Below, in pieces: positions 6,739 through 15,503 of a stretch of DNA of 33,182 nucleotides. Every line of letters begins with the position of its first letter. Positions within the stretch are counted from its first letter, which is position 1. The position numbers were made by a program, and so were the translations under genes. Origin of the DNA: Spirochaetae bacterium HGW-Spirochaetae-4 (GTDB taxonomy: Bacteria > Spirochaetota > Spirochaetia > Sphaerochaetales > Sphaerochaetaceae); assembly GCA_002839335.1 (NCBI GenBank), contig PGXU01000031.1, forward strand, positions 1 through 33,182, read 5' to 3'. The notes under the pieces are model-generated. The model did not search any database and had not been told where the DNA came from. It saw only the letters and a program-made list of their open reading frames with translations.

Positions 6739-8745
6739 ATGAAGATTGCTTTGGCAGGTAATCCAAACAGCGGAAAGACTACCCTGTTTAACGCCATTAC
6801 CGGTAAAATTGAACATGTAGGGAACTGGCCCGGCGTTACGGTTGAGAAAAAGGAAGGTCTGGTTAAAGCCACCTTGAATCCCGGAAGCAGGAAAATGACC
6901 ATAGTTGATCTGCCCGGGGCTTATTCCATGTCGCCCTTCACCAATGAAGAATCGATCACCAGGGATTTCGTACAGAAGGAATCACCTGAGGTTATCATCA
7001 ATATTGTAGACGCCACAAATTTAAGTCGCAGCCTCTTTTTTACTTCCCAGTTGATGGAACTGGGCATTCCAGTGGTGGTAGCGTTAAATAAAAGCGACTT
7101 GACTCGAAAAAAAGAGATCCTGGTTGATACCGATCTTCTAAGTGAAGTACTAGGGTGTCCTGTTATCAGTACGGTATCTACCAAAAGCTCCAACAATGGA
7201 TTGGGTCCCCTGGTGGAAGCAGTTCAGGAAGTCTCCATGAAAAAGAGAAACCAGCAACCCCTTCGAGTCAAGGGAGCCAAAGCCAATGCAACCAAGGAAG
7301 AGATGGAGCAGATTGATAGAAACCGCTTTGCCTTAGTGAATGATATAGTAGCTCGTGTAGAGCGTCGTAAGATAGATTCGTCCAATCACACGTTTCAAGA
7401 TAAAATGGACAAGGTGGTTGCCCATAAATGGCTTGGGATTCCAATTTTTGCCGCCATCATCTGGCTTGTATTCTCATTTTCCCAGTCGTGGGTAGGACCT
7501 TGGCTAGCGGATATCCTTGTTGGTTGGATCGACAGTTTCTACGGTTTCGTGGAAGGCGTTATGGGGGATACCGTTAGCCCGGTCCTGTCTTCGCTCCTGT
7601 TGGACGGTATTATCGGTGGGGTGGGAGCCGTGGTAGGTTTCCTGCCACTGATTATGGTACTTTTCTTTATGCTGGCGCTACTGGAAGATAGTGGATACAT
7701 GGCACGGGTCGCCCTGGTTATGGACCGCTTTTTCAAAAAGATCGGTCTTTCCGGAAAATCCATCATTCCCATGATTGTAAGTACCGGATGTGCCATTCCC
7801 GGAATCATGGCAACCCGTACCATTAAAAACGAGCGGCAGAGAAGGACTACCGCCATGCTGGCACCGTTTATGCCATGCGGGGCCAAGCTTCCGATTATCG
7901 CACTTTTTGCCAGCGTCTTCTTCGGCGAAAACGCCTGGGTGGGTACCTCCATGTACTTTTTGGCTATCGTTGTGATCGTTATAAGCGGTTTGATAATTCG
8001 AAAAATTACCGGAGATACCTCCAGCTCATATTTTATCATGGAACTGCCGGAATATCGGTTCCCCAGTATCAAGCGGGCTATCGTTTCAATGTTTAGTCGA
8101 GCAAAAGCCTTTATTATCAAAGCTGGAACCATAATATTAATCTGCAATGCCATTGTTCAAATTCTTCAAACCTTCAACTGGCAGTTTCAGGTCGTGGGCC
8201 AGTCGGCCCCGGACACCAGCATACTGGCAAGTCTTGCCTCGCCCTTGGCATGGGTCTTCATTCCCCTGGGATTCGGCATATGGCAGTTCGCGGCCGCTGC
8301 AATCACAGGGTTTATCGCCAAGGAGAATGTCGTGGGAACTCTTGCTGTAACCTTTGCTGTCACCAATTTCATTGACATCGAAGAATTGGCGTTGGTTGCC
8401 GGGAGTACCGATGTAATGACCGTATTCGGTATCGGTGCCGTAGCAGGATTATCATATCTGGTATTCAACTTGTTTACCCCACCTTGCTTTGCAGCAATCG
8501 GTTCCATGAACTCGGAAATGGAATCGCCCAAGTGGCTCTGGGGTGCCATCGGGTTCCAGTTGGGAATGGGTTATGTACTTTCCTTTCTGGTATACCAGCT
8601 GGGAACACTCTTCACAACGGGAACTGTGGGAGCCGGATTCCTTGGTGGTCTGATTGCCGTCACCGCAATGGTGGGGTATGTGGTTTTTCTTATGAGTAGA
8701 AATGCAGGAAAAGTTTTGAAACCGGTGGTCGGGGAGGTGGCATAG
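6739..8745 (+). CDS. feoB: FeoB ferrous iron transporter
   Basis: Fe(II) transporter of the inner membrane, 668 aa. The N-terminal G domain shows G1 GNPNSGKT (7-14), an NWPGVTVE switch region, G3 DLPG (57-60) and G4 NKSD (117-120). A helical linker follows (about 180-225), then the polytopic membrane part with the two Gate motifs: MARVALVMDRFFKK, TGCAIPGIMATRT, FMPCGAKLPI and a second half with TPPCFAAIGSMNSE. The conserved gate cysteines are present. Start ATG 6739 follows GGAGGAGG. It is followed 1 bp later by a FeoB-associated Cys-rich peptide gene. The length is slightly below that of long FeoB proteins but all core elements are there. Confidence 0.97.
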   Translation: MKIALAGNPNSGKTTLFNAITGKIEHVGNWPGVTVEKKEGLVKATLNPGSRKMTIVDLPGAYSMSPFTNEESITRDFVQKESPEVIINIVDATNLSRSLFFTSQLMELGIPVVVALNKSDLTRKKEILVDTDLLSEVLGCPVISTVSTKSSNNGLGPLVEAVQEVSMKKRNQQPLRVKGAKANATKEEMEQIDRNRFALVNDIVARVERRKIDSSNHTFQDKMDKVVAHKWLGIPIFAAIIWLVFSFSQSWVGPWLADILVGWIDSFYGFVEGVMGDTVSPVLSSLLLDGIIGGVGAVVGFLPLIMVLFFMLALLEDSGYMARVALVMDRFFKKIGLSGKSIIPMIVSTGCAIPGIMATRTIKNERQRRTTAMLAPFMPCGAKLPIIALFASVFFGENAWVGTSMYFLAIVVIVISGLIIRKITGDTSSSYFIMELPEYRFPSIKRAIVSMFSRAKAFIIKAGTIILICNAIVQILQTFNWQFQVVGQSAPDTSILASLASPLAWVFIPLGFGIWQFAAAAITGFIAKENVVGTLAVTFAVTNFIDIEELALVAGSTDVMTVFGIGAVAGLSYLVFNLFTPPCFAAIGSMNSEMESPKWLWGAIGFQLGMGYVLSFLVYQLGTLFTTGTVGAGFLGGLIAVTAMVGYVVFLMSRNAGKVLKPVVGEVA

Positions 8746-8746
8746 T

Positions 8747-8896
8747 ATGAGTGCTGCAGATATCCTTGTAGGTGCGGTGGTTGTGACTCTGATTGTGGCG
8801 GCATTCCTCTATCTCCGTCGAAACAAGAAGAGGGGTAGTGCCTGTACAGGCTGCTCTTTCTGCCATTTCTCAGAAAACTGCGACAATAAGAAGTAG
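8747..8896 (+). CDS. FeoB-associated Cys-rich membrane peptide
   Basis: 49 aa; start ATG 8747 lies 1 bp after the feoB stop, with GGGGAGGTGG before it. One N-terminal helix (ILVGAVVVTLIVAAFLYL) is followed by basic RRNKKR and a Cys cluster CTGCSFCHFSENC (four Cys). This is the build of the FeoB-associated Cys-rich family (PF12669-like), thought to help Fe(II) transfer at FeoB. It takes the place of FeoC seen in other feo operons. Confidence 0.85.
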   Translation: MSAADILVGAVVVTLIVAAFLYLRRNKKRGSACTGCSFCHFSENCDNKK

Positions 8897-8952
8897 TTGC
8901 CGAAGGCCTTGTATCTAAAGATTGTATGCCCACCTTATCAGGTTTCTGGAGA

Positions 8953-8978
8953 CCCACAGGCTCCGGCGGACCTGTGGG
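8953..8978. terminator. Hairpin after the feo operon
   Basis: Perfect 8-bp stem CCCACAGG / CCTGTGGG (8953-8960 and 8971-8978) with a 10-nt GC-rich loop. There is no U-run, so it may be a processing or Rho-assisted stop, or simply a stable hairpin. Confidence 0.4.
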
Positions 8979-8985
8979 AATGTAA

Positions 8986-9348
8986 TTGGAAGCAATTGCT
9001 GAAGATCTAGCGGTTATGTATGATTTTATCTATAAGAATTTTGACTTGTTCAGAATCCTGCTGATCGGTGCCGGCGGCTCGGCTCATTCCGACTTCATCC
9101 ATGTGCTTGTAAAGCATGAAGTGAATCATACGCTGGCTTATCTGGAAAGACTTGGGATAGGCAGAGACGGTAACATGCGATTGGACACTACCGTAATCCA
9201 CACCATTTCAGAAGGATACTTCAACGCTCTTTTGGAGCAGGTCTGCCGTGGCATTAGCCACGGTGAGGCACTGGGGAATTTGGATTTTATCGTGACATTC
9301 TACGCCGGAGGCTGGTTGAACGTATTCGGCAGGTGCCGACCTCTTTGA
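8986..9348 (+). pseudogene. TetR-family regulator remnant lacking the HTH domain
   Basis: The frame reads 120 codons from a TTG. The protein VMYDFIYKNFDLFRILLIGAG, then VKHEVNHTLAYLERLG, ISEGYFNALLEQV, and a closing FIVTFYAGGWLNVFG, matches the ligand-binding half of TetR/AcrR regulators, including the final TAGW-like helix. The N-terminal helix-turn-helix (about 70-80 residues) is absent, and no piece of it is seen in any frame between the feo genes and 8986. No ribosome binding site precedes the TTG. It is most likely a 5'-deleted gene that once regulated the ABC pair downstream. A functional non-DNA-binding protein is less likely. Confidence 0.65.
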
Positions 9349-9374
9349 GCATCGCCCGTAAAAGGGGGTATTTT
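9345..9374 (+). promoter_or_regulatory. Putative promoter of the ABC pair
   Basis: TTGAGC (9345-9350), an 18-bp spacer and TATTTT (9369-9374). Both hexamers are imperfect, but the predicted start near 9381 places the iron-box-like palindrome at 9387 just downstream, the same geometry as at feoA. Confidence 0.4.
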
Positions 9375-9386
9375 TTTAGAACGGAA

Positions 9387-9402
9387 GTTAGCTATAGCTA
9401 AC
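9387..9402. promoter_or_regulatory. Iron-box-like operator 3 (ABC pair)
   Basis: GTTAGCTATAGCTAAC, a perfect 16-bp palindrome and the best copy of the element also seen before feoA and feoB. It links the ABC transporter pair to the same presumed DtxR-family regulon. Confidence 0.7.
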
Positions 9403-9425
9403 AATTAATAGGGGGAGGGGTACTA

Positions 9426-9575
9426 TTGGGACGATCGCAATGGGATGAAGCGGTTGATATCGGCACCAGGTCGGTCGTGGGAAAGCAGGAGGCAGAGAAA
9501 CCCGGTTCGTGTTTTCGTGCGATGTGCTTGAAGGTAGCATTGTCCGACAGTGACAAGAGCGTCACCAGATGGTGA
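9426..9575 (+). CDS. Small ORF of unknown function before the ABC pair
   Basis: A TTG at 9426 with a very strong GGGGGAGGGG 5 nt upstream opens a 49-codon frame (start LGRSQWDEAVDIGTRSV, end SDSDKSVTRW). No family recognised. It could be a short real peptide, a leader peptide, or the relic of a longer gene lost together with the TetR HTH. It follows iron box 3 and precedes the ABC genes on the same strand. The main support is the ribosome binding site. Confidence 0.35.
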   Translation: MGRSQWDEAVDIGTRSVVGKQEAEKPGSCFRAMCLKVALSDSDKSVTRW

Positions 9576-9624
9576 TGGCAATCGGAGGAATCATGTTTTT
9601 AAACATTGATGGAGAAGGGTATTC

Positions 9625-11400
9625 ATGGATACATTAAGGAAATTGCAAACCTATATGGAGGGAAGAAAAGCTCTTCTTCCTGCGGCATTGTTGATATCGG
9701 CATTGAGTTCGATTACAGCCATGGTTCCGTATGTACTGCTTTGGTTCATAATCAGGGAATTGTTCACACATGGAATTCATGTATCGAACACGACTATTGC
9801 CATCTACGGATGGTGGGCAGTTGGATCAGCTATAGCGAGTATCCTGTTCTATTTCATGGCCTTGTCGTTCTCACACTTGGCGGCTTTCAGGGTTGAGACC
9901 AATATGCGAAGGTATGCCATGGCGAAGATCATCGCCTTGCCACTTGGTTTCTTCAATAGCACGACTACCGGACGCATACGCAAGATCATCGACGACAACG
10001 CCGGTATCACGCACGGTTTTTTGGCACATCAGATGCCTGATCTTGCCGCAACGATTCTGATGCCGCTTACCGTTCTGTTACTGATATTCGTGTTCGACTG
10101 GAGACTTGGGCTTGCGTGTCTTATTCCTGTGTTTTTTTCCTTTGTCATCATGAGTTTCATGATGAGCAAACGGGGTAGGCGCTTCCTTGAAAGCTATATG
10201 ACTTCCTTGGAAAACATGAATACCGAAGCTGTCGAGTATGTGCGGGGTATCCCGGTGGTGAAGGTATTTCAGCAGACTGTCTTTTCCTTCAAGAATTTCC
10301 ACAAGTGCATCATAGCCTATAAGCACATGGTATTCGGATACACAAGGATGTGGGAAAAGCCCATGTCGGCATATACGGTGATCATCAACAGCTTCGTTTT
10401 CCTGCTCGTGCCGATAGCTTTGATCATCATCGGTCATACGGGAAATACCGCTCAGACAATCCTGAATCTCTTTCTGTATGTGTTGCTTACTCCTGTATTT
10501 TCACAGAGCATCATGCGCAGCATGTATCTGAATCAGGCTTTGGGACAGGCGAGTGAAGCTGTCGATCGTATCGAGCATCTCATGGATTTTCCCGCCCTGC
10601 CTGTTCCGGCAGAGCCAAAAACCATCAGAGGTCATAGCATACAGTTCGATAACGTATCGTTCTGCTATCCGGGAACCCGGCACAAGGCTGTCGATACTGT
10701 CAGCTTAAAAATCCCAGAAGGAAAGACAACTGCATTGGTAGGAGCCTCCGGGAGCGGTAAAACCACGATAGCTCGTCTTGTGCCCCGTTTCTGGGATGTA
10801 GATCAAGGCTCGGTACTTATCGGTGGGACCAATGTGAAACACCTTGATCCCGCCGAACTCATGGGTCACATTTCCTTCGTATTTCAGAACACGCACCTGT
10901 TCAAGACTTCTCTTTGGGAAAACCTGAGATTCGGCAATCCCTCGGCGACTCTGGGAGAAATCGATCAAGCCGTTGACCAGGCCCAGTGCCGCGAAATTAT
11001 TGATCGGCTCCCCCATGGGCTTTATACCAAGATCGGCACGGAAGGCACCTATCTTTCGGGGGGAGAGCAACAACGGATTGTGTTGGCGCGTGCGATCCTG
11101 AAGAATGCTCCGATTGTGATTCTCGACGAGGCGACAGCCTTCACCGACCCGGAGAATGAACACCTGATCCAACTGGCATTCAAGAAACTGACCAAAGGCA
11201 AGACCGTACTCATGATCGCACATCGCCTGACGAGCGTAACCTCTGCCGACAAAATTATTGTGATGGACGCAGGCAGGATTGCCGAGCAGGGCAGCCATAA
11301 GGAATTATTGCAGAAGCAGGGGCTATACGCAAATATGTGGAGAGAATACCAGCAATCGGTCAACTGGAAAATCGGGAAGGAGGATACCCCCCATGCTTAG
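9625..11400 (+). CDS. ABC transporter, fused permease/ATPase subunit A (YbtP/IrtA-like)
   Basis: 591-aa half transporter: six-helix membrane domain (about 1-320) then ATPase. Walker A GASGSGKTT (373-381, Lys379), signature LSGGEQQR (from 477), Walker B IVILDEAT with Asp501-Glu502, and an AHRL H-loop. The sequence after Walker B reads AFTDPENE, typical of the YbtPQ/IrtAB-type heterodimers linked to siderophore or metal-complex uptake. That link is family knowledge; here it is supported by the neighbouring iron genes and iron box 3. Start ATG 9625 has GGAGAAGGG upstream. It overlaps the next half-transporter gene by 8 bp. Confidence 0.9.
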   Translation: MDTLRKLQTYMEGRKALLPAALLISALSSITAMVPYVLLWFIIRELFTHGIHVSNTTIAIYGWWAVGSAIASILFYFMALSFSHLAAFRVETNMRRYAMAKIIALPLGFFNSTTTGRIRKIIDDNAGITHGFLAHQMPDLAATILMPLTVLLLIFVFDWRLGLACLIPVFFSFVIMSFMMSKRGRRFLESYMTSLENMNTEAVEYVRGIPVVKVFQQTVFSFKNFHKCIIAYKHMVFGYTRMWEKPMSAYTVIINSFVFLLVPIALIIIGHTGNTAQTILNLFLYVLLTPVFSQSIMRSMYLNQALGQASEAVDRIEHLMDFPALPVPAEPKTIRGHSIQFDNVSFCYPGTRHKAVDTVSLKIPEGKTTALVGASGSGKTTIARLVPRFWDVDQGSVLIGGTNVKHLDPAELMGHISFVFQNTHLFKTSLWENLRFGNPSATLGEIDQAVDQAQCREIIDRLPHGLYTKIGTEGTYLSGGEQQRIVLARAILKNAPIVILDEATAFTDPENEHLIQLAFKKLTKGKTVLMIAHRLTSVTSADKIIVMDAGRIAEQGSHKELLQKQGLYANMWREYQQSVNWKIGKEDTPHA

Positions 11401-13138
11401 TTTCATACGAAAGCGGTTCGCCTTGTCTCATAAGGGAGCGAGGGATTTTGTCACCGGTACATTGTGGACTATGGTCCAGAACATCGCACTTATGCTTCCT
11501 GCCGTGTATATGTTCTCGTTTCTGGATGATTATCTATCCAGCGTATTCAATCCATTTGGAGAAGTAAAAAACGGCCTCCGGTACTATATCCTGCTTGGTG
11601 TCGGCTTCATGTTACTTATGTTCGTGATTGCGATATTCCAGTATAGAAGCACCTATACCACCGTATATGAAGAGAGTGCCAACCGCAGGATATCCTTGGC
11701 GGAAAAACTGAGGCGGCTGCCATTGGCTTTTTTTGGGGAGAAGGATCTTTCCGACCTCACGTCCACCATCATGGAGGATTGTACCGACCTTGAGCATACA
11801 TTCAGCCATGCTGTGCCGCAACTGTTCGCTTCCATCCTGGGTATCTTGCTCATGGCTGTCGGTTTGTTCTTCTATAACTGGCAACTGTCAATCGCGTTGT
11901 TCTGGGTCGTTCCCTGTGCAGCGGCAATAATTTTGGTATCGAAGAAAATCCAGCATAGGGAATTCTTCACCGGCTACCAGATCAAACGGGAAGTAAGCGA
12001 ACATATCCAGGAGGGTTTGGAAACCATTCAAGAGATCAAATCGTACCAGCAGGAGGCTTCGTACCTTCGTACGCTGCATGCGGCGATAGACCGGTACGAG
12101 AAACAATTGATCAAAGGGGAGCTTCTTGTCGGTGGTCTGGTGAACTCCTCCCAAAGTTTTCTCAAGCTGGGTTTGGTCAGTGTCATTCTCGTTGGTGCCA
12201 ATCTCCTCTTTTCCAGGAGTATTGATCTGTTCACCTATCTGGTATTCTTGCTGGTTGCCTCGCGCATCTTTGCACCGATGGGAGAAGTCTTCAACAATCT
12301 TGCTGCGCTCTTCTTCCTCGATGTGCGTATCAATCGCATGAATGGGATGGAAGCCCTGGCAATCCAACAGGGTACTACGGTGTTCGATCCGGAGAACTAC
12401 GACATTGAGTTCAACAATGTTTCGTTTTCCTATGAAGAGGAGAAACAGGTTGTCAAGGAGGTGTCCTTTACGGCGAAACAAGGGGAAATCACCGCTCTGG
12501 TAGGACCGTCGGGAGGAGGAAAGAGCACGTGTGCGAAGCTTGCAGCACGATTCTGGGATTGTGATGGAGGAACGATACGATTGGGAGGATATGACATCAA
12601 GGAAGTTGATCCCGAAACGCTTCTTGAGCAATATTCGGTGGTGTTCCAGGATGTCGTGTTGTTCAATACATCCATACTGGACAATATTCGTATCGGTAGG
12701 CGCGATGCGACCGACGATGAGGTCATACGGGCGGCTGAACTTGCCCAATGTGATGAATTTGTGCGCAATATGCCGCAAGGGTACCATACGGTAATTGGAG
12801 AGAATGGCGAGACTCTCTCCGGTGGTGAGAGACAGCGGGTTTCCATTGCCCGTGCATTGTTGAAGGATGCTCCGATCGTTCTACTCGATGAAGCGACCGC
12901 TTCACTGGACGTTGAGAACGAGACGAAAATCCAAGCAGCCATAGCTGAGTTGATCCATGAAAAGACTGTTCTGATCATTGCCCATCGCATGCGAACCGTA
13001 GCCAAGGCTGACACCATTGTGGTGCTTGACGGGGGTACACTTGTTGAAAAAGGTTCCCATGAACAACTACTGGCCAAGAAAGGAACGTATGCAAGGATGT
13101 GGCAGATTCAGCAGGATAGCGCCGGATGGAACATATAG
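11393..13138 (+). CDS. ABC transporter, fused permease/ATPase subunit B (YbtQ/IrtB-like)
   Basis: 581-aa partner half transporter from ATG 11393, preceded by GGGAAGGAGG; an earlier in-frame start inside the upstream gene is unlikely. Membrane domain 1-320, then ATPase with Walker A GPSGGGKST (371-379, Lys377), signature LSGGERQR (from 475), and Walker B VLLDEAT with Asp499-Glu500 followed by ASLDVENE. Both ATP sites of the pair look catalytically complete. The 8-bp overlap with subunit A indicates a heterodimer. Substrate (ferric siderophore, metal complex or another compound) is not fixed by sequence. Confidence 0.9.
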   Translation: MLSFIRKRFALSHKGARDFVTGTLWTMVQNIALMLPAVYMFSFLDDYLSSVFNPFGEVKNGLRYYILLGVGFMLLMFVIAIFQYRSTYTTVYEESANRRISLAEKLRRLPLAFFGEKDLSDLTSTIMEDCTDLEHTFSHAVPQLFASILGILLMAVGLFFYNWQLSIALFWVVPCAAAIILVSKKIQHREFFTGYQIKREVSEHIQEGLETIQEIKSYQQEASYLRTLHAAIDRYEKQLIKGELLVGGLVNSSQSFLKLGLVSVILVGANLLFSRSIDLFTYLVFLLVASRIFAPMGEVFNNLAALFFLDVRINRMNGMEALAIQQGTTVFDPENYDIEFNNVSFSYEEEKQVVKEVSFTAKQGEITALVGPSGGGKSTCAKLAARFWDCDGGTIRLGGYDIKEVDPETLLEQYSVVFQDVVLFNTSILDNIRIGRRDATDDEVIRAAELAQCDEFVRNMPQGYHTVIGENGETLSGGERQRVSIARALLKDAPIVLLDEATASLDVENETKIQAAIAELIHEKTVLIIAHRMRTVAKADTIVVLDGGTLVEKGSHEQLLAKKGTYARMWQIQQDSAGWNI

Positions 13139-13343
13139 GAGTACCATGCAAGGGAGTACGTTATGGAAAGAAAAGACTGCGGATAAAAGATCCTATCATA
13201 GTCGGCGAGTTTTCCCTACTGTATTTCGTGCTGTTGTCTGCTTTTGACATACCTGGGCATATTCCGGTCCAGTTTGGGTTCTCGATTGTAGGGTTGCATG
13301 CCGAGAATAGACAACGGACAGGGGGGTTTTGTTGGAGGTAATG

Positions 13344-14108
13344 ATGAGCAAATCCAATGGCAATATTCTTGAAATCAAGGATCTTTGTGTTCGTGTAGGT
13401 ACTGAAGAAGTACTCAACCATATTGATCTTGAAATTCCGGATGGAGAAGTGCATGCCCTTTTAGGACAGAATGGGAGCGGGAAAACCTCATTGATGATGG
13501 CTATCATGGGATTTTCAGAATATGAAGTGACTCATGGTACTATCCTGTTCCAGGGGAAGGATATCACGGAATCCGATGTGTGTGAACGCGCTCGATTGGG
13601 AATTGCCCTCGCGCAACAGCGTCCGCCTACGATCAGGGGAATTACGCTCCGAGATATTCTTGCCTATGTTTTTCGAAATGAAGACAACCCGGAAAAGAAG
13701 ATCTCTGGACTCGCCGTTTCTTCACGTCTGGAGTTGTTCTTGGACCGGGATATCAATCATGGATTGTCGGGTGGAGAAATCAAACGCGCTGAACTGTTGC
13801 AGCTTCTCGCATTGTCACCCATTTTTTCCATGATGGACGAACCTGATTCTGGCGTGGATGTGGAAGCTCTCTCCTTGATGGGAGAACTGATCAATCGGCT
13901 GTTTACATCCGATCCGGATCATCCCGTACATAGAAAAGCAGGTCTGATCATTACGCATAGTGGAAGCATCCTGCGAAGCTTCCCTATCGATAAGGCGCAT
14001 GTGATGGTGAACGGGCAGATAGGGTGCTCGGGGAATCCTACCATTCTGATGAAGCATATCAACAATTTCGGATACGATTCATGTATACGATGCATGGGTG
14101 CGAGATGA
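13344..14108 (+). CDS. sufC: SufC-like Fe-S assembly ATPase
   Basis: 254 aa. Cytoplasmic ABC-type ATPase that drives the SufB-type scaffold in Fe-S cluster assembly. Walker A GQNGSGKTS (from 41, Lys47), signature LSGGEIKRAE (from 141), Walker B MMDEPDSGVD with Asp165-Glu166; the DSGVD stretch is a SufC hallmark. Two adjacent ATG codons exist (13341, 13344); GGAGG at 13334-13338 is 2 and 5 nt away, so 13344 is preferred. It carries a C-terminal CIRCMG Cys pair not typical of E. coli SufC. The SufB-like scaffold follows 90 bp later. Confidence 0.88.
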   Translation: MSKSNGNILEIKDLCVRVGTEEVLNHIDLEIPDGEVHALLGQNGSGKTSLMMAIMGFSEYEVTHGTILFQGKDITESDVCERARLGIALAQQRPPTIRGITLRDILAYVFRNEDNPEKKISGLAVSSRLELFLDRDINHGLSGGEIKRAELLQLLALSPIFSMMDEPDSGVDVEALSLMGELINRLFTSDPDHPVHRKAGLIITHSGSILRSFPIDKAHVMVNGQIGCSGNPTILMKHINNFGYDSCIRCMGAR

Positions 14109-14198
14109 GAAGCAGTTTCTGGCGGATAGGATCCGGATCGAGTGTGTAGGGCATATGGGAATATGTAAGGGTTCAACAAACTGGAAGGAGGATATGTC

Positions 14199-15302
14199 AT
14201 GGTTTTGAACGATGCTGATCGAGAGGCCTTGACGGTAACGGGAGTATATCTGGGAAGTACCGTACGTTCGGCTACCATCGTCGTGTGCGACCTTGCACAG
14301 GTTTGCCTGGAGAACAATACCCGTGGTTTTGAATTGATGCCGATTTCATCTGCATTGGAACGGTATTCTTGGTTGAGGGAACAATACTTTTTCAAAGCCC
14401 TCCCAGCTGACCTGGATGAAACAGTTTCACGTTGTGCGAAAGAGGTTGATCCCCTGGGCTTTTTTCTACACGTGGATAAAGGAGTTAAAATAGCTCTTCC
14501 CGTTCAGGCCGCCATGTACATGAAAAACGAAGATATTGTCCAGATGATCCATAATGTGATTATTCTGGAGGAAGATTCGGAACTGCAATTGATCACCGGT
14601 TGCTTAGCGGGACATGAGATAAAAACGGGTACCCATATTGCTATAGAAGAACAATACATAGGTAAGAATGCAAGACTTGTCAGCACCATGGTGCACGCTT
14701 GGGGTTCCGAACAATTCGTGTACCCCCATACGGGTACCGTTGTAGAGGAGGGGGGGCGGTTCGAAAGCAACTATGTTTCATTACGCCCGGCCAAGCACTT
14801 TGTCAGCAATCCACAATCATGGTTAATTGGAAAAGGGGCCTCGGCTAAGTATCTGACAGTTGTGCTCGCTTCCCCTGGTTCGGTTATCGAAACCGGCGGT
14901 ACCGTATACCTGAATGCCGAGGATACGTCAGCAGAATTGGCACACCGGGGTGTATGTACCGGTGGAGTCATGAACCAAGGAGGTCTTTTGGTGGGAACAG
15001 CTTCCTGTAAAGCTCATGTGGATTGTGCGGGCATGTTGCTTTTTTGTGGCGAGGGTGGGTATATCGAATCGGTACCGGGTTTACGATCAATGCATCCTGA
15101 TGCCCGGATGAGCCACGAGGCCAGTATTGGAAAGATTGCCCCGGAGCAGGTACAGTATCTGATGTCGAAGGGTATGGAGGAACGTGAGGCGATTTCCATG
15201 CTGATCCGTGGATTCTTGGGAACCGATGTCGAGGGACTTGGCGCTGAACTTGATGGGCAGATAGCCAAGATTGTTGAAGTTGCAGGGCATGGAGAAGATT
15301 AA
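14199..15302 (+). CDS. SufB/SufD-type Fe-S scaffold protein
   Basis: 367 aa, shorter than E. coli SufB (about 495). It has the right-handed beta-helix repeat pattern of the SufBD core: SELQLITGCLAGHEIKTGTH, IGKNARLVSTMVHAW, GTASCKAHVDCAGMLL, then the conserved C-terminal HEASIGKI and EQVQYLMSKGMEEREA followed by SMLIRGFLG, the SufBD signature. Together with SufC this is a two-gene minimal SUF set (SufBC, as in archaea and many anaerobes), without SufD, SufS, SufE or SufU. Start ATG 14199 has GGAAGGAGG. Several Cys could act as sulfur acceptor; which one is not clear. Confidence 0.87.
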   Translation: MVLNDADREALTVTGVYLGSTVRSATIVVCDLAQVCLENNTRGFELMPISSALERYSWLREQYFFKALPADLDETVSRCAKEVDPLGFFLHVDKGVKIALPVQAAMYMKNEDIVQMIHNVIILEEDSELQLITGCLAGHEIKTGTHIAIEEQYIGKNARLVSTMVHAWGSEQFVYPHTGTVVEEGGRFESNYVSLRPAKHFVSNPQSWLIGKGASAKYLTVVLASPGSVIETGGTVYLNAEDTSAELAHRGVCTGGVMNQGGLLVGTASCKAHVDCAGMLLFCGEGGYIESVPGLRSMHPDARMSHEASIGKIAPEQVQYLMSKGMEEREAISMLIRGFLGTDVEGLGAELDGQIAKIVEVAGHGED

Positions 15303-15320
15303 TGTCATCTCCACCCATAA

Positions 15321-15357
15321 TTTATCAATCTCCCTGAGCTGATAAAACATTTTTTTT
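15321..15357 (+). terminator. Terminator of the iron/Suf block
   Basis: Stem TTTATCA / TGATAAA (15321-15327 and 15340-15346), with an inner CTC/GAG pairing in the loop, followed by eight T (15350-15357). It ends the plus-strand block just after the SufB-type gene. Confidence 0.7.
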
Positions 15358-15503
15358 GGACAAATTCTTCCACCTTATCCCCTATCCCAGGATATTTGTT
15401 CACCTTCCGCTATCCTGTGATGATGCGAAGAAAAGCCAATCAATTCATTCGCTATCCGACCCCTATTTCCATCCCATGGATTTGTTGCGGACCATTTGTC
15501 TTA

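Noticed and set aside
11888-12787. 299-codon minus-strand ORF inside the second ABC gene
   Set aside because: Antisense shadow; the plus strand has all ABC motifs in frame.
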